From: Kutzneria viridogrisea
GTDB lineage: Bacteria > Actinomycetota > Actinomycetes > Mycobacteriales > Pseudonocardiaceae
NCBI GenBank assembly: GCA_014138725.1
Contig: JACJID010000007.1
Location: forward strand, 310,001-374,000
Length of the DNA: 64,000 nt
Reading direction: 5' to 3'
A program made the position numbers and the translations under genes. Under the pieces are notes generated by a model, which made no database searches, was not told the DNA's origin, and saw nothing but the letters and a program-made list of their open reading frames with translations. Positions 34,901 through 46,797 of this stretch are shown here, in pieces; within the stretch, counting starts at the first letter, position 1, and each line of letters begins with the position of its first letter.

Positions 34901-37900
34901 CGTACAACACCTGGTGCCGCTCGGCAGGGGTGAGCAGCGTGAGGTCACCGACCAGTCCGTCCGGGGCCGCACTGATGCCGTCGAGCAGCATTTCCAGGTG
35001 CTGGGCGATCCTGCGCACAGTGGCGGCGTCGAACAACGACGGGTCGTAGTCGAAGGACACCGACAGCCGCGAACCAGGCGCGACCACCACGCTGAGCGGG
35101 TAGTTGGTCGGTTCGAGGTCACGCACCGCGTGCATGCCCATCCCGTGTTCGGCGATCGCGTCCTCGTCGAACGGGTAGTTCTCGAAGACCAGGATGCTGT
35201 CGAACAGCGGGCCGCCTGCCCAGTTCTGCAACTGTGCCAAGGAGACGAAGTCGAAGCCGCGCGACTCCACCTGCGCCTGTTGCAGTTCGGCCAGCCACCC
35301 GGACACTGTCTGTCCACGTTGGACTGTGATGCGGGTGGGCACCGTGTTGATGAACATGCCGACCATGGATTCGACCCCGGGCAGGTCGGCGGGACGCCCG
35401 GACACCGTGGTGCCGAACACCACCTCGCTCTCGCCGCTGTGCTGGGACAGCAACAGTCCCCAAGCGCCCTGCACCACGGTGTTCACGGTCAGCCCGAGCC
35501 CTTGGGCGACCTCCCTCAGCCGAGCGGACACCGTGCTGTCCAGCTCGACCTCCACGCTCGCGGAGGACCGCGCGCGGTGCGCCTCGACGGGTTGCCGGCC
35601 GAAGGGCAACGGGGTCGGCGCCGCGAACCCGGCGAGCGCCTCGCGCCAGTAGCGCTCGGCCTCGGACCCGTCCTGCTCGTCGAGCCAGCGCAGGTACTCG
35701 CGGAAAGGCGGCCGGTACCCGGAGGAGACAGGGCGGCCGGTGGCGATCGCCGCGTACTGCTCGCACACCTCGCCGAACACCTGTGCTGCGCTCCAGCCGT
35801 CGAGCAGCACGTGGTGGAAGGTCCACACCAGCAGCACTTCCCCGGCCGCCAGCCGGGCGATGCTGACCCGGACCAGTGGCGCGGCAGCCAGGTCAAAGCC
35901 CGCCGCCCGGTCCCGGTCGAGCAGTTCCCGCAGCAGTGGCGGCCATTCCTGACCGGTCCAGTCCAAGTGGGTGACCGGCAACTCGACCTGGCGCTGCACC
36001 ACCTGCACCGGCTCGGCCAAGCCCTCCCAGAGGATTCGGCTGCGCAGCACCGGGTTCCGGTCCAGCACCCGCTGCCACGCGGTGCCGAGCGCCACCGGGT
36101 CGGTGACCCCGGTCAACCGGAGTTGCACCTGGTTGAAGTACGCGCCCGAGGAACCGTCCACCAGGCTGTGGAACACCATCCCGGCCTGCATCGGGGTCAG
36201 CGGGTACAGGTCCTCGACCGCCCGTCCGTCGCCGACGAGCCCGTCCAGCACCGCCTGGTCCAGCCGTGCCAGCGGGAAGTCACTCGGTGTGCGACCGCCG
36301 ACACCGGGCAGCGCACAGTGCACGATGATCTCGCTGAGCGCCCGCACCACCCGATCGGCGAGCTGCCGCACGGTTGCCTCGGCGTGCACAGCCGTGGAGT
36401 AGTGCCAAGTCAGTTCGAGCTGCTTGCGTTCCACCTTGCCCACCACGTCCAGCAGGTGCGGCCGGAGCTGCCCGGGAGCCGCCGACCCGCCAAGGCCCTC
36501 CGCGAGCGGTCGGAACAGGGCGCTGTCCCACTCGAACTGGCCGAGATAGTTGAAGCTGATCTGGGGCTGGATCGCCGGGGCGTCCCCGGTCAGGTACCGC
36601 AGCGCGCCGTAGCCGATGCCACGCCTTGGCACACCGCGGAGCTGTTCCTTGACCGACTTGAGCCTGCTCCCCCAGTCCGCTGCGGCCACGTCGAGCGCCA
36701 CTGGGAAGACGCTGGTGAACCAGCCCACCGTCCGGGACAGGTCGACCCCGTCGAACAAGTCCTCCCGGCCATGGCCCTCCAGGTCCACCAACACCCGGCT
36801 CTGCCCGGTCCACTCCGCCAGCGCGAGCCCGAGTGCACTGAGCAGCACGTCGTTGACCTGCGTCCGGTACACGCCCGGAACCTGGTGCAACAGGGCGTGC
36901 GTCTCGGCCGGGTCCAGCCGCACGGTCAACGAACTGGTGGAGCCCATCGTGTTCGTGCCCTCGGCGTCGACCGGGATCTTCGTGGCCCCGCTGATCGCCT
37001 GCCAGTGTGGCAACTCGTCCTCGAAGCCACCGGCCTGCGTGTGCTCGACCAGCCTGTTCGCCCACTCGCGGAACGAGGTCGTCTTCGCCGACAGGGGCTG
37101 CTGCCGGTAAGTGGTCTCCAGGTCCTCCAACAGGATTCGCCACGACACACCGTCGACCACCAGGTGGTGCACCGCGATGAACAGCTCAGACCCGTGCAGT
37201 GACGCCCAGATCAGTGGCCCATCAGCGAGGTCTACCGGCATCGAGCCGTCCAGCACCTGCGTGGGGTGGACCGGTGCGTTGTGCTGCGACCACCCATGCT
37301 CGTTGTGCTGGAATCGCATCCGCAGCGCGTCATGCTGGGTGAGCAGTTGCTCGAACGCGTTCCGCAGTGCGGGCACGTCCGGTTGCTCGGTGAGTTCCAG
37401 CAGCATCGACTGGTAGAAGTGCTCTGGCTGCACCGGGTTCGGGTCCAGGAACCAGTGCTGTACCGGCGTCAGCGGAACCGCACCCGTCACCGGCCGCTGC
37501 TCGGCTGCGATCTCCGCCGCCACGGTCGCGTTGGCCGCGAGCCCGGCGACGGTCGGGTGGCTGAACACATCACCGGGCATCAGTCCGAGCCCTGCCTGGC
37601 GGGCCCTGGACACGACCTGGATGCTCAGGATCGAATCCCCACCCAGCTCGAAGAAGTTGTCCTCCACCCCGACCCGAGACACGCCCAGCACCTCGGCCCA
37701 GATGTCGGCGAGCACCCGCTCGGCCTCGGTACGCGGAGCCACGAACCCAGCAGCCGACTCCCACTCCGGCACCGGCAACGCCCGCCGATCCAACTTCCCG
37801 TTAGCACTCAACGGCAACGCGTCAAGCGTGACAAAGGCAGCAGGCACCATGTAGTCCGGCAGACGGCCCGCCAGGTACGCCCGGAGATCCGCCGACCCGG

Positions 37901-40900
37901 TGGTCACGACATAGGCCACCAGCCGCTTGCGGCCACCCTCCTCGTTGACCACCACAACGGCCTCAACCACCGCAGGATGAGCAGCCAACGCGACCTCAAC
38001 CTCACCCAACTCGATCCGGAACCCCCGAATCTTCACCTGATCATCAACCCGACCCACGAACTCCACCACACCAGTCGGCAACCACCGCACCACATCACCA
38101 GTGCGATACATCCGCCCACCAGGAACACCGAACGGACAGGCCACAAACCGCTCAGCAGTCAGTCCAGGCAATCCCACATAACCACGAGCCACACCGCTAC
38201 CCGCGATGAACAACTCACCGCACGCCCCCGGCGGAACAGGAAGCAGGTCGGCGTCCAGCACGTAGACCCGCATGTTGTCCAACGGGCGCCCGATCGGCAC
38301 CACATCCGGCACGTCCTCCACCGCCGACATCGCAAACGAGGTAGCGAAGGTCGTCGTCTCCGTGGGGCCGTAACCATCCACCACCGTCAACCCCGGATTC
38401 ACCGCCAACACCCGACGAACCGCAGCAGCCGGAACAACATCACCACCCGTCCACACCCACGACAACCCCGCAAAACACCCCGGCGACTCCTGCGCCAACA
38501 ACCGAAACAACCCAGCCGTCAACCACAACCCCGACACACCACACCCCACCGCCCACCGCACCACACCCGCATCCACACCACCCAACGGCGCAACAACAAC
38601 CCGACCACCCCTCAGCAACGGCACCCACAACTCAAACGTCGACGCATCAAACGCCACCGCCGAATGCAACAACACCACACCACAAAGCTCAAACCCAGAA
38701 TCCAACGCCAAACCCACCACATCACACTGCCGAACACCCACACCCTTCGGCACACCCGTCGACCCCGACGTAAACATCACATACGCCAAACTCCCACCAT
38801 GAACCCGAACCACGGGGCAGGTGTCCGCGACCCCGTCGTCCACCACGAGCACAAGTCCATTGTGGACCTCCCGTGCCCTGTCGGCCCGCTTCTCGTCGGT
38901 GACCAGCACCGACACTCCAGCGAGCTGCGACCGGATCCGGTCGGCTGGCGACCGCACGTCCACCGGCAGGTACCCGCCACCTGCCTTGAGCACAGCCAGT
39001 TGCGCGACCACGAGTTCCAGCGAGCGGTCCACCAGCAGGCCGACCGCCTGCTCGGGCCGTACGCCGAGAGCGATCAGCTTGTGCGCCAGGTGGTTGGACC
39101 GGCGATCCAGCTCGCGGTAGCTCAACGAACCGGCATCGCTCTCCACGGCGACGGCATCCGGGACGCGACGCGCCTGCTCGGCGAAGCACTGCACGATCGT
39201 GTCGGCGGGCACCTCCCGCGCGGTGTCGTTCCACTCCACCAGGACCCGACGCTGCTCGCCACCGGTGAGCATGTTCACCCGCCCCAGCGGGCGATCCAGG
39301 TCGCAGGCCATCTCAGTCAGCAGCACCCGCAGGTGCACGGCGAGCTGCTGGATCGTGCCCGCGTCGAACAGCGCGGGGTCGTAGCCGAAGGAGAGCGACA
39401 GCCGTTCGCCAGGAACGGCCACCACGCTCAGGGGGTAGTCGGTGGTCTCCACTCCGCGCAGCTCGCGAAGTTCCAGCCCGAACTCGGCGGCGGCCGCATC
39501 GTTGATCGGGTAGTTCTCGAAGACCAGGATGCTGTCGAACAGCTTGCCGCCGTTGAGGTTCTGCAACCGGGACAAGGGGACGTGCTCGAACCGCCGGGAC
39601 TGGGCCTGCCCCTGCTGGAGATCCCTCAGCCAGCCGAGCAGATTGGCACGAGCATCCACAGTGGCCAGAACCGGCAGCGTGGTGATGAACATGCCGGTGA
39701 TCTCCCCTGCGCCAGCCAGCTCTGAAGGCCGACCCGAGACCGTGGTGCCGAAGCAGACCGAGCGCTGGCCGCTGTACCGGGACAACAGCAGCGCCCAGGC
39801 GCCCTGGACCACCGTGTTCAGGGTCAACCCGTGGCCCTGCGCCACCTCGCGCAGCCGGGCAGCGGGCAGCTCGACCTCGATCCGCGCGGTCGACTCGACG
39901 CGGTGATCGGCCAGCGGTGTGCGGTCGTAGGGCAGCGCCGTGCTCTCCACCCCGTCGGCGAGCACACCGCGCCAGTACAGCTCGGCGGCCTGCTGATCCT
40001 GCCCGGCCAGCCAGTGCAGGTAGTCGCGGAACGGCCGCCGGGCGGGCAACGTGGGCTTCGCGCCACGGTCGAGTGCCGCGTGGCTGGTGAACACGTCGGA
40101 CAGCACCTGGAACAGGCTCCACCCGTCCAGCACCAGGTGGTGGAAGGTCCACAGGACCTGCACCTCGGTGCTGGACAGCCTGGCCAGCACGAGCCGCATC
40201 AGGGGCGCGGTGGTCAGGTCGAGCCCGGCGAGCCGGTCCTCCGCTACCAGTGCGGCGAGTTCCGCGCGCCGCTCTTCCTCGGGCAGCGAGGACCAGTCCC
40301 GGTGCCGCACGGGCAGCTCAACCTGGCGTCGCACCAACTGGACAGGCTCGTCCACGCCCTCCCAGACGACCTCGCTGCGCAAAGCCGGAGTGCGGTCCAG
40401 CACGTGTTGCCACGCCTGGACGAGCACCGCCGAGTCGGTGACCCCGCCGAGCACGAAGGTCAACTGCTGGAGGTAGGCGCCCTGCCCGTCCCGGGACAGC
40501 CGGTGCACCAGCATCCCGCTCTGCGTGGGCGTCAACGGGTACACGTCCTCGACGGCCCGGCCATCCCCGACAATCCGGTCCACGGCGGCCTGGTCCAGGC
40601 TCGTCAGCGGGAAGTCAGAGGGCGTGCGGCCACCCGAGCCCGGCTGCGCGCAGTGGCTGATGATCGCTCGCAGCGCCCCGGTCAGGTTCCCGGCCAAGGC
40701 GTCGATGGTCTCGGCGTTGTGCAGGCGGTCGGAGTAGAGCCAGGTGAACTCCAGGCAGCCCCGGTCGACCCGGCCGATCACCTCCACCTGGTGCGGCCGG
40801 ACCGCGTCGGGACTCTGCGACAGGTCCAGTTCCCGGGCCAGCCCGTCGTACAGACCGGTCGACAGGTCGAACTGGCCGAGGTAGTTGAAGCTGACCGCGG

Positions 40901-43900
40901 GCCGCACCTCAGGCGCCGCACCGTGCAGGTAGTGCAGCGCACCGTAGGACAATCCCCGCTCGGGGACGGCACGCAGCTGTTCCTTCACGGCTTTGAGCGC
41001 GCTGCCCCAGTCCTTGTGAGTCATCTCCAGCGCGACCGGGAAGATGCTGGTGAACCAGCCCACCGTCCGGGACAGGTCGACCCCGTCGAACAAGTCCTCG
41101 CGGCCGTGCCCCTCCACCTGCACCAGCACGCGCTCGCGCCCGGTCCAGTCGCGGAGCATCCCGCCCAGCGCGGTGAGCAGCACGTCGTTGACCTGGGTCC
41201 GGTACACGCCGGGAACCTGGTGGAGCAACGCCTCCGTCTCCTCGGCCGTCAGCCGGACCGAGACCGAACGCGTGGACCCGGCGAGGTTGAGTCCGGTGCC
41301 GTCCAGCGGCACCGTGTTGTCACACTCGGCGGTTGCCCGCCAGTGGTCCAGGCCAGTGGACTCGTGCTGCGTCAGCCGCCGCGACCACTCCTGGCAGGAT
41401 GTCGTCCGCCTGCCCAGTTGGACCGCCTGGCCCCGTACCGCCTGGCGGTAGGCGTTTTCCAGGTCCGCCAACAGGATGCGCCAGGACACTCCGTCCACCA
41501 CGAGGTGGTGCACGGCCAGGGACAGCACCTCGGGCTCGACCAGCACAGCGCTGATCAGCGGCCCGGTGGCCAGGTCGAACTCCTGGTGCCGCCGGTGCAG
41601 CACCTCGACCGGCTCGAACGGCGGGACGACCTGCCGCCAGCCGGAACCGGTCCGTTCGAACCGCGTCCGCAGCGCGTCGTGCTGCCGCACCAGCGCGGTC
41701 AACGCCGTCCGCAGCGCCGCCTCGTCCGGCTCCTCGGTCAGACGTACCGCGAGCGTCTGGACGAACTGCTCGGGCCGCTCCGGCTCGGCGTCCAGGTACC
41801 AGTGCTGCACCGGGCTCAGTGGCACGTCACCGGTGACCGGTCCCTCGGGCGCCCGCTGGTCGGCGGCCGGTACGGCCACCGGCGCGAGCCCGGCGATCGT
41901 GGGATGCAGGAACACGTCCTTGGACAGCAGCCGCAGACCCGCCTCGTGCGCCCTGGACACGACCTGGATGCTCAGGATCGAATCCCCGCCCAGCTCGAAG
42001 AAGTTGTCCTCAACGCCCACCTGCGGCAGGCCGAGCACCTTGGCCCAGATGTCGGCAAGAACCCGTTCCACTTCGGTGCGCGGCGCCACGTGACCGGCGC
42101 GGGTGTCCGCGGCCCAGTCCGGAGCTGGCAGCGCACGCCGGTCCAGTTTCCCGTTGGGGTTGAGCGGAAGCCGGTCCAGCAGCACGAACGCCGATGGCAC
42201 CATGTGATCCGGCAGCGTCTGGCCGAGAAAGCCGCGCAGCCCGGCGGAGTCCGGTCGGGCACCCGGCGTGGCCACCAGGTAGGCGACCAGCCGCTTGTGC
42301 CCGGACTCCTCCTGCCTGGCCACGGCGACGGCCTCGGCCACCTCCCCATGCCGCAGCAGGGCGTTCTCCACCTCGCCCAGCTCGATCCGGAACCCGCGGA
42401 TCTTGACCTGCTGGTCGGCGCGGCCGAGGTAGTCCAGCTCGCCCTCAGCGGTCCAGCGCACCACGTCCCCGGTGCGGTACATGCGTGCCCCCGGCGCACC
42501 GAACGGGTCGGCGACGAACCGTTGCGCGGTCAGGCCCGGCCGGTCGAGGTAGCCGCGGGCCAGCGACAGGCCGCCCAGGTGCAGCTCGCCGGGTACCCCG
42601 GGCGGCACCGGGCGCAGGCCGCCGTCGAGCACGTACGCGCGGGTGGTGCCCAGCGGGCGGCCGATCGGCGGGTTCCGGTCCAGGTCGGCGCCGTCGGAGT
42701 ACCAGGCGGTGGCGTACACGGTGGCCTCGGTCGGGCCGTAGATGTTGGCGATCCTGCTGCCGGGCAGGGCTGCGCGGATCTCCCGCACGGCGCGGGCGGT
42801 CAGCGCCTCGCCGGCCAGCACGATCGTGTCCGGTGCGACCGACACGGTGCCCTGCGCCAGCAACGTGGCGAAGGCCGAGGGAACGCCGCTGACCAGGCTG
42901 GCCGGCCACTCGGTGCCGGGGCGCTCGCCCAGCGCCAGCACGTCGCGCACCAGCTCGACCCGACCGCCGCACATCAGCGGGCAGAACAGCTCGAACACGG
43001 ACACGTCGAAGTTCAGCGAGGTGGAGGCCACCACCTGGGCGAGTCCGGTGGCGCCGAACTCCTTGACGGCCCAGGCAACCAGGCCCACCGCGCTGCGATG
43101 CGCGACGACGACACCCTTGGGCTTCCCAGTCGACCCCGAGGTGTAGATGACGTAGGCCGGGTTGTCCGGTCGCAGCCCGACCTCGCCCAGATCCCCGTCG
43201 CAACGGTCGTCCAGCACCTGTTCGTCCACGGCCAGCCTCGGCACACCGTCCACGGCTGCCAGCCCGTCGCTGGTGGTCAACAGCAGTACGGGCCGGGAAT
43301 CCGCCAGCATCACGGCGATCCGGTCCGCCGGGTACCTCGGGTCCACCGGCAGGTAGCCCGAACCCGACTTGAGCACCGCGAGCAGCGCCACCAGCAGGTC
43401 CGCGGTGCGCGGCATCGCCAGCGCGACGAACCGTTCCGGGCCAGCACCGAGTTCGACCAGCAGTCGCGCCAACCTGTTCGCACGCCGGTTGAGCTCCACA
43501 TAGGTCAGTTCCCGGCCCTCGCACAACACTGCGACCGCGTGCGGAGTCCGCCGCACCTGCTCCTCGAACAACCGGGGCAGCGTTGTCGACGGCACGATCA
43601 GGCCGGTGCCGTTCCAGTCGGTGAGCACCTGGCGCAGCCCGGCACCGTCGAGCAGCGGCAGTTCGCCGACCGTTCGGTGCGGGTCGGCGGCGATCCCCGC
43701 CAGCAGGGTCAGCAGGTGACCGGTCATCCGCTCGATCGTGGACGGGTCGAACAGGTCGATGTTGTACTCCACGGCCACCACCAGCGAGTCCCCGCGCGGC
43801 AGGAACTCGACCACCAGGTCGAACCGGCTCCTCGGGCGGGGCAGGTCCTGCTCGCCGATCCGCAGGTCGCCGACCTGCCCGGGGTGAACCATCCGTGGTT

Positions 43901-46721
43901 GCAGCACCACCAAGGCCTGCACCAGCGGGGTGCGGCTGGGGTCGCGCTCCGGTTGCACCGCGTCCACGACCTGGTCGAACGGCAGCTCACCGTAGGCGAA
44001 CGCCTCCAGCACGGTTTCCCTGACCTCACCAAGGAATTCGCTGAAGGGCCGCGCCGGATCCACCCACGACCGCAGCACCAGGGTGTTGACGAAGAAGCCG
44101 ACCACCTGTTCCAGCTCGGCGTGCCCCCGGCCGGAGACCGCGGTACCGACAGCGAGGTCCTGCTGGCCGCTATAGCGCGCCAGCAACACCTTCACGGCCG
44201 CGGTGAGCGTCATGAACAGGGTCGCGCCCTGCTCCTGGCCGAGCTCGGCGAGTCGGCGGACGAGGTCCGCAGGCAGCTCGCGGCGGTGGACCGCACCGGC
44301 TGTGCTGCGCAGCTGCGGCCGGGGCCGGTCGGTGGGCAGCTCCAGCGGCCCCAGACCGGCGAGCTTGCGCCGCCAGTACAGCAACTGCCGCTCACGCAGC
44401 CGGGCGTCCAGGTGTTCCCGCTGCCAGCGCGCGTAATCCGGGTACTGCAAGGACAAGGTCGGCGGGTGGGCACCGGTGTAGCGGGCGATCAGCTCGTCGA
44501 CGAGCAGGCCGACGGACCAGCCGTCGGTGACGATGTGGTGCTGCGCCAACAACAGCACGTGGTCCTCGGCGGCCAACCGGACCAGCAGCGCCCTGGTGAG
44601 CGGGCCTGCGGTCAGGTCGAAGGGCAGGTCGAGCTCGTCGGCGAGCACCTGGTCCAGCACCGAATCGTCCACAACGGACAGTTCGCGCAGCGGGATCGTC
44701 GGGTGCTCAGCAATCAGCTGCACCGGTTGCCCGTCAACGGTGTCGAACGTGGTGCGCAGGGAGGCGTGCTGTTCGGTGAGGCCGTGCAACGCGGTACGCA
44801 GCGCTTCGACGTTCAGCGGGCCGGACAGCCTGAGCCCGATGCCGGTGTTGTACTCGGTGCTGCCGGGAGTCAGCTCGTGCAGCAGCCAGAGCCGGTGCTG
44901 CGTCGGCGAGAGCGGGAGCTGCCCGCCGTGCGGTGTGGCGACGATCCGTTCACCTGAACTGGCCGCGGGCTTCGGGGGCAGCAGTTCTGCCAGCCCCGCA
45001 ACGGTTCTGACGTCGAACACAGCTCTCGGCGACAGGGCCACGCCGAACTCGGACCGCACCCTGGACAGCAGCCGGGCGCCGAGCACGGAGTCCCCGCCCC
45101 GCTCGAAAAAGTCCTCGTCCACGCCGATCCCGGTCACGCCGAGCAGGTCGGACCAGATCCGCGCCAGCGCCCGCTCACCCTCTGTGCGCGGGGCCAGCCA
45201 CCCCGTCCCGCGCCATTCCGGCGCGGGTAGCGCTTTCCGGTCAAGCTTCCCGTTCGGGCTCAGCGGCAGGGCGTCGAGCCGCACCACGGCCGCGGGCACC
45301 ATGTACTCCGGCAACTGGGCCGCCAGCGCGGCGCGGAGCCCGGCTGGGTCGACCGTGCCGGGCGCCACCACGTAGGCCACCAGCCGTTTGACCCCAGGCT
45401 GATCCTCCCTGGCGATCACCACGGCGTCCCCGATCTCGGCGCGGGCCCGCAACAACGCCTCGATCTCACCGGGCTCGACCCGGAAGCCGCGGATCTTCAC
45501 CTGGTGGTCGGCCCGGCCGACGAACTCCAGTTCGCCCCCGGCGGTCCACCGGACCACGTCCCCCGTGCGGTACATCCGCGACCCCGCCGCACCGAACGGG
45601 TCGGCCACGAACCGGTCGGCGGTCAGCCCGGGCCGCGCCAGGTAGCCGCGGGCCAGTCCGCAACCGGCCACGTGCAGTTCGCCCGCGACACCCGGCGGCA
45701 CCAGGCACAGATCGGGACCCAGCACGTACACCCTGGTGTTCCAGATCGGCCCACCGATGGTCACCGGTTCGCCGGGCACCAGCGGACGGCTCCAGGTGGC
45801 CACCACGGTGGACTCGGTCGGACCGTAGGAGTTGATCATCCGACGGCCCGGTGCCCAGCGCCGCACCAGCTCCGGGGTGCAGGCGTCCCCGCCGACCACC
45901 AGGGTCCGCAGGTGCGGCAGCGGCGTGCTCGGCAGGGTCGCCAGGGCAGCCGGCGGGATCAGTGCGTGCGTCACCCGGTGCTCGGTGAGCACCTCGGCCA
46001 GGTGCTCACCGAGCAGGGGCCCGCGCGGCGGCACGACCAGGGCCGCACCGAGCGGGAGGGACATGCACAGTTCCAGGATCGAGGCGTCGAAGCTGGGTGA
46101 GGAGAACTCCAACACCCGGTCGCCGGGCCGCACCTGGTAACGGTCCGCCTCCGCTGCCGAGAAGCTGGCCAGCCCGGCGTGCGGCACCAGCACGCCCTTG
46201 GGCCGCCCGGTGGAGCCCGAGGTGTAGATCAGGTACGCCGGGTGCGCGGGCAGCAGCGGCCCCAGCCGGTCGGCGTCGGTCGGGTCGTGCTCGGGGCCGT
46301 CGACCGGGTCCTCGAGCAGGACCGGCGTGCTGCACGGCAGCGAAGCGGCGAACTCGGTGCTGGTCACCACCAGCACCGGCGCGGCGTCCGCCAGCATGAA
46401 CGCGATGCGGTCGGCCGGGTAGTCCGGATCGACGGGCAGGAAGGCGGCCCCGGTCTTGGTCACGGCCAACTGCGCGGTGACCAGTCCCGCGGACCTGGGC
46501 AGGGCCAGCGCCACGACGCGTTCCGGTCCGGCGCCGAGGGCGATCAGCCGATGCGCCAACAGGTTCGCCCGGGTGTTGAGCTCGGTGAAGCTCAACACGC
46601 CGTCCACGCCCACCAGCGCCGGGGCCTGCGGGGTGCGTGCGACCTGGCGCTGCACCAGCTCGGGCAGGACCGCCGGGGGCACCGGCCGGTCGGTCGCGTT
46701 CCACTGGTCGTGCGGAGCCAT
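28854..46721 (-). CDS. Five-module NRPS, modules 1-5, initiating
   Basis: This is a 5955-residue megasynthetase that starts directly with an adenylation domain, so it initiates the peptide without an N-acyl cap. Domain order (approximate residues): A1 15-500, T1 (Ser ~544); C2 600-1035, A2, T2 (Ser ~1580), E2 1640-2050; C3, A3, T3 (Ser ~3030), E3; C4, A4, T4 (Ser ~4474), E4; C5 4945-5370, A5, T5 (Ser ~5896). C2 is LCL-like and follows the E-less module 1. C3, C4 and C5 are DCL-like and follow E domains. All catalytic His and carrier Ser residues are present. I start it at the ATG at 46721, which has GAAAGG ten bases upstream; a TTG 24 bases earlier is in frame but overlaps that site. The protein ends in a charged helix after T5 that could dock to the next NRPS. 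Confidence 0.97.
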   Translation of the reverse strand: MAPHDQWNATDRPVPPAVLPELVQRQVARTPQAPALVGVDGVLSFTELNTRANLLAHRLIALGAGPERVVALALPRSAGLVTAQLAVTKTGAAFLPVDPDYPADRIAFMLADAAPVLVVTSTEFAASLPCSTPVLLEDPVDGPEHDPTDADRLGPLLPAHPAYLIYTSGSTGRPKGVLVPHAGLASFSAAEADRYQVRPGDRVLEFSSPSFDASILELCMSLPLGAALVVPPRGPLLGEHLAEVLTEHRVTHALIPPAALATLPSTPLPHLRTLVVGGDACTPELVRRWAPGRRMINSYGPTESTVVATWSRPLVPGEPVTIGGPIWNTRVYVLGPDLCLVPPGVAGELHVAGCGLARGYLARPGLTADRFVADPFGAAGSRMYRTGDVVRWTAGGELEFVGRADHQVKIRGFRVEPGEIEALLRARAEIGDAVVIAREDQPGVKRLVAYVVAPGTVDPAGLRAALAAQLPEYMVPAAVVRLDALPLSPNGKLDRKALPAPEWRGTGWLAPRTEGERALARIWSDLLGVTGIGVDEDFFERGGDSVLGARLLSRVRSEFGVALSPRAVFDVRTVAGLAELLPPKPAASSGERIVATPHGGQLPLSPTQHRLWLLHELTPGSTEYNTGIGLRLSGPLNVEALRTALHGLTEQHASLRTTFDTVDGQPVQLIAEHPTIPLRELSVVDDSVLDQVLADELDLPFDLTAGPLTRALLVRLAAEDHVLLLAQHHIVTDGWSVGLLVDELIARYTGAHPPTLSLQYPDYARWQREHLDARLRERQLLYWRRKLAGLGPLELPTDRPRPQLRSTAGAVHRRELPADLVRRLAELGQEQGATLFMTLTAAVKVLLARYSGQQDLAVGTAVSGRGHAELEQVVGFFVNTLVLRSWVDPARPFSEFLGEVRETVLEAFAYGELPFDQVVDAVQPERDPSRTPLVQALVVLQPRMVHPGQVGDLRIGEQDLPRPRSRFDLVVEFLPRGDSLVVAVEYNIDLFDPSTIERMTGHLLTLLAGIAADPHRTVGELPLLDGAGLRQVLTDWNGTGLIVPSTTLPRLFEEQVRRTPHAVAVLCEGRELTYVELNRRANRLARLLVELGAGPERFVALAMPRTADLLVALLAVLKSGSGYLPVDPRYPADRIAVMLADSRPVLLLTTSDGLAAVDGVPRLAVDEQVLDDRCDGDLGEVGLRPDNPAYVIYTSGSTGKPKGVVVAHRSAVGLVAWAVKEFGATGLAQVVASTSLNFDVSVFELFCPLMCGGRVELVRDVLALGERPGTEWPASLVSGVPSAFATLLAQGTVSVAPDTIVLAGEALTARAVREIRAALPGSRIANIYGPTEATVYATAWYSDGADLDRNPPIGRPLGTTRAYVLDGGLRPVPPGVPGELHLGGLSLARGYLDRPGLTAQRFVADPFGAPGARMYRTGDVVRWTAEGELDYLGRADQQVKIRGFRIELGEVENALLRHGEVAEAVAVARQEESGHKRLVAYLVATPGARPDSAGLRGFLGQTLPDHMVPSAFVLLDRLPLNPNGKLDRRALPAPDWAADTRAGHVAPRTEVERVLADIWAKVLGLPQVGVEDNFFELGGDSILSIQVVSRAHEAGLRLLSKDVFLHPTIAGLAPVAVPAADQRAPEGPVTGDVPLSPVQHWYLDAEPERPEQFVQTLAVRLTEEPDEAALRTALTALVRQHDALRTRFERTGSGWRQVVPPFEPVEVLHRRHQEFDLATGPLISAVLVEPEVLSLAVHHLVVDGVSWRILLADLENAYRQAVRGQAVQLGRRTTSCQEWSRRLTQHESTGLDHWRATAECDNTVPLDGTGLNLAGSTRSVSVRLTAEETEALLHQVPGVYRTQVNDVLLTALGGMLRDWTGRERVLVQVEGHGREDLFDGVDLSRTVGWFTSIFPVALEMTHKDWGSALKAVKEQLRAVPERGLSYGALHYLHGAAPEVRPAVSFNYLGQFDLSTGLYDGLARELDLSQSPDAVRPHQVEVIGRVDRGCLEFTWLYSDRLHNAETIDALAGNLTGALRAIISHCAQPGSGGRTPSDFPLTSLDQAAVDRIVGDGRAVEDVYPLTPTQSGMLVHRLSRDGQGAYLQQLTFVLGGVTDSAVLVQAWQHVLDRTPALRSEVVWEGVDEPVQLVRRQVELPVRHRDWSSLPEEERRAELAALVAEDRLAGLDLTTAPLMRLVLARLSSTEVQVLWTFHHLVLDGWSLFQVLSDVFTSHAALDRGAKPTLPARRPFRDYLHWLAGQDQQAAELYWRGVLADGVESTALPYDRTPLADHRVESTARIEVELPAARLREVAQGHGLTLNTVVQGAWALLLSRYSGQRSVCFGTTVSGRPSELAGAGEITGMFITTLPVLATVDARANLLGWLRDLQQGQAQSRRFEHVPLSRLQNLNGGKLFDSILVFENYPINDAAAAEFGLELRELRGVETTDYPLSVVAVPGERLSLSFGYDPALFDAGTIQQLAVHLRVLLTEMACDLDRPLGRVNMLTGGEQRRVLVEWNDTAREVPADTIVQCFAEQARRVPDAVAVESDAGSLSYRELDRRSNHLAHKLIALGVRPEQAVGLLVDRSLELVVAQLAVLKAGGGYLPVDVRSPADRIRSQLAGVSVLVTDEKRADRAREVHNGLVLVVDDGVADTCPVVRVHGGSLAYVMFTSGSTGVPKGVGVRQCDVVGLALDSGFELCGVVLLHSAVAFDASTFELWVPLLRGGRVVVAPLGGVDAGVVRWAVGCGVSGLWLTAGLFRLLAQESPGCFAGLSWVWTGGDVVPAAAVRRVLAVNPGLTVVDGYGPTETTTFATSFAMSAVEDVPDVVPIGRPLDNMRVYVLDADLLPVPPGACGELFIAGSGVARGYVGLPGLTAERFVACPFGVPGGRMYRTGDVVRWLPTGVVEFVGRVDDQVKIRGFRIELGEVEVALAAHPAVVEAVVVVNEEGGRKRLVAYVVTTGSADLRAYLAGRLPDYMVPAAFVTLDALPLSANGKLDRRALPVPEWESAAGFVAPRTEAERVLADIWAEVLGVSRVGVEDNFFELGGDSILSIQVVSRARQAGLGLMPGDVFSHPTVAGLAANATVAAEIAAEQRPVTGAVPLTPVQHWFLDPNPVQPEHFYQSMLLELTEQPDVPALRNAFEQLLTQHDALRMRFQHNEHGWSQHNAPVHPTQVLDGSMPVDLADGPLIWASLHGSELFIAVHHLVVDGVSWRILLEDLETTYRQQPLSAKTTSFREWANRLVEHTQAGGFEDELPHWQAISGATKIPVDAEGTNTMGSTSSLTVRLDPAETHALLHQVPGVYRTQVNDVLLSALGLALAEWTGQSRVLVDLEGHGREDLFDGVDLSRTVGWFTSVFPVALDVAAADWGSRLKSVKEQLRGVPRRGIGYGALRYLTGDAPAIQPQISFNYLGQFEWDSALFRPLAEGLGGSAAPGQLRPHLLDVVGKVERKQLELTWHYSTAVHAEATVRQLADRVVRALSEIIVHCALPGVGGRTPSDFPLARLDQAVLDGLVGDGRAVEDLYPLTPMQAGMVFHSLVDGSSGAYFNQVQLRLTGVTDPVALGTAWQRVLDRNPVLRSRILWEGLAEPVQVVQRQVELPVTHLDWTGQEWPPLLRELLDRDRAAGFDLAAAPLVRVSIARLAAGEVLLVWTFHHVLLDGWSAAQVFGEVCEQYAAIATGRPVSSGYRPPFREYLRWLDEQDGSEAERYWREALAGFAAPTPLPFGRQPVEAHRARSSASVEVELDSTVSARLREVAQGLGLTVNTVVQGAWGLLLSQHSGESEVVFGTTVSGRPADLPGVESMVGMFINTVPTRITVQRGQTVSGWLAELQQAQVESRGFDFVSLAQLQNWAGGPLFDSILVFENYPFDEDAIAEHGMGMHAVRDLEPTNYPLSVVVAPGSRLSVSFDYDPSLFDAATVRRIAQHLEMLLDGISAAPDGLVGDLTLLTPAERHQVLYEWNDTERPLPAGTLASLFEEQVRRTPDAEAVVTEGSTLSYAELDRRANQVAHRLIRLGVRPEDRVGVLVERSADLVVAELAVVKAGAAYVPVDLRAPADRIALVLAESGAVATLVDTARESLANDVHSGPCLVVSAELDEPETSPVVRVGGECLAYVMFTSGSTGVPKGVGVRQCDVVGLALDSGFDGCGVVLLHSAVAFDASTFELWVPLLGGGRVVVAPLGGVDAGVVRWAVGCGVSGLWLTAGLFRLLAQESPGCFAGLSWVWTGGDVVPAAAVRRVLAVNPGLTVVDGYGPTETTTFATSFAMSAVEDVPDVVPIGRPLDNMRVYVLDDDLRPVAPGIAGELFIAGNGVSRGYIGRPGLTAERFIACPFGGRMYRTGDVVRWLPSGVVEFVGRVDDQVKIRGFRIELGEVEVALAAHPAVVEAVVVVNEEGGRKRLVAYVVTTGSADLREWLKHRLPDYMVPAAFVTLDALPLSGNGKLDRRALPVPEWESAAGFVAPRTEAERVLAAIWAEVLGVSRVGVADNFFELGGDSILSIQVVSRARQAGLNLTPRDLFAHQTVADLAVNATKAATTTAEQGAVTGAVPLTPVQHWFLDPNPDSPEHFDQSMRIEWPDPVNVPALRRALGTVIAHHDALRMRFELVDGSWRQYNAATDQADPLADATFDLAAGPLLRAEVIAPNVVLLTVHHLVVDGVSWRILLEDLESAYHQRPLLAKTTSFREWATRLAEHAHAGGFDDELPHWQQVRDVEPVLPTDGHGPNLVRTTSAVTARLDPAETHALLHQVPGVYRTQINDVLLSALGRVVGEWTGQSRVLVDLEGHGREDLFEDVDLSRTVGWFTSIFPVALDAAGGDWGARLKAVKEQLRGIPRRGIGYGALRYLTGTAPAIQPLISFNYLGQFASGGGLGSSVSPEQVRAHQLEVVGQVVDGQLELAWYHSPDLHRRSTVEALAGKLTEALRQIIRHCAEPTAGGRTPSDFPLAGLAQHQVDRIAGNGKSIEDVHPLTPMQAGMVFHSVSQQQQGVYFEQVSFVLGGVPDPELLGRAWQHVVDRTPVLRGHIVWEGVDQPLQVVNRAVTVPVTYHDWREADRAAALAALLDQDRGVRIDLAAAPLLRINLARLPAQEVQVLWTFHHVLLDGWSVFQVLSDVVTSYTALRAGTEPVLPNRRPFSDYVKWLHGQDEWQAEQYWRQELLDVTEPTPLPFDRRPGSAHGTGSARWHSAELTEQATQRLNEFARRHRLTVNAVVQGAWALVLSRYSGQRQVCFGSTVSGRPVDLPGADDITGIFINTLPVKVRVDDTADAVSWLSRLQDAQADARRFEHVPLAKVQSWSGVEGGVALFDSIVVFENYPVDSTNELALRELQALETTNYPLTVVAAPGRRLSLGLGHDPDLFDLATVERMTDHLVRALTVIVDNPRLGQCDILTQAERDHLVVELNATEHPVAPATLPELVQAQAERTPDAVAVLSDEVELTFAELDARANALARELIAKGVGPEQVVALLLPRSVEILVAQLAVLKAGAAYLPVDPAYPAERIAFMVEDAKPALVLRPGDLTGASDTRPVEPRARLANPAYVIYTSGSSGQPKGVMVSHAGLAGFSAAEVAHFDVRPGDRVLQFSSPSFDASVLELCMSLPAGAALVVPPPGPLLGEHLAAVLAARQVTHALIPPVAMATVPEVDLPALRTLVVGGEACPAELVDRWAPGRAMINAYGPTESTVVAAWSDPLVPGAVPPIGRPIWNTGVHLLDDQLRPVPLGAVGELYVAGEGLARGYLDRPGLTAERFLAHPFGPAGTRMYRTGDLARRRADGQLEFVGRADDQVKVRGFRVELGEIEAVLRRHPEVADAAVIVREDQPGLRRLVAYVVTAGAPELRAHTATSLPEHMVPAAFVTLTALPLTPNGKLDRRALPEPASTDLPGAGYAAPRTDTEQVLAEIWAEVLHLDRVGVEDNFFDLGGDSVRSLHITSMARTAFDIELTPKDVLTTRTVSALAELIEEKVLLELERVALGDADDQEV
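31906..36221 (-). other. Module 4: C(DCL)-A(Val-like)-T-E
   Basis: The pocket reads DAFWWGGTFK, one position from the classical Val code. Much of this A domain is nearly identical to that of module 3. The E domain has [11 protein letters not shown]-Val or a similar aliphatic residue is expected. Confidence 0.8.
33250..34450 (-). repeat. A4 half of a second 1.2-kb repeat
   Basis: Most of A4 is nearly identical to 37590-38800 in A3, with an offset of 4338-4347 bases (one full C-A-T-E module). The stretch 34040-34440 is especially A/C-rich on the plus strand, unlike its surroundings. Confidence 0.85.
36222..40559 (-). other. Module 3: C(DCL)-A(Val-like)-T-E
   Basis: The pocket reads DAFWWGGTFK, identical to module 4. 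The C domain carries [13 protein letters not shown] and HHLVLDGWS, and the E domain [10 protein letters not shown] and EGHGRED. D-Val or a similar aliphatic residue is expected. Confidence 0.8.
37590..38800 (-). repeat. A3 half of the second repeat
   Basis: This is the partner of 33250-34450. The central part is essentially identical, including silent positions, and similarity falls off abruptly at about 38800. Confidence 0.85.
40560..44929 (-). other. Module 2: C(LCL)-A-T-E, substrate unassigned
   Basis: The pocket reads DVFSVAIVYK in an A domain of the FDVSVFELF type, unlike any other in this assembly line. I do not recognise the code with confidence. The E domain is intact, so a D residue is expected. 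Confidence 0.75.
44930..46721 (-). other. Module 1: A-T initiation module
   Basis: The pocket reads DALLVGSVVK, differing from module 5 only at position 322. The carrier motif is ERGGDSV, with Arg in place of the usual Leu before GG, and Ser kept. There is no C, formylation or acyl-transfer domain, so the first residue should keep a free amine, which a head-to-tail cyclase could use. Confidence 0.78.
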
Positions 46722-46797
46722 CGCTCTCGAACCTTTCGGGCGCAAATGATCGCCAGGGCTCGCCTGAGCCGCTGGAACGGACGGACCGGGGGGGTGA

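Noticed and set aside
33250-38800. The repeated A-domain blocks as a misassembly
   Set aside because: The flanks of each copy are distinct and in frame and each copy carries its own scattered differences, so two real copies are likely; long-read data would settle it.
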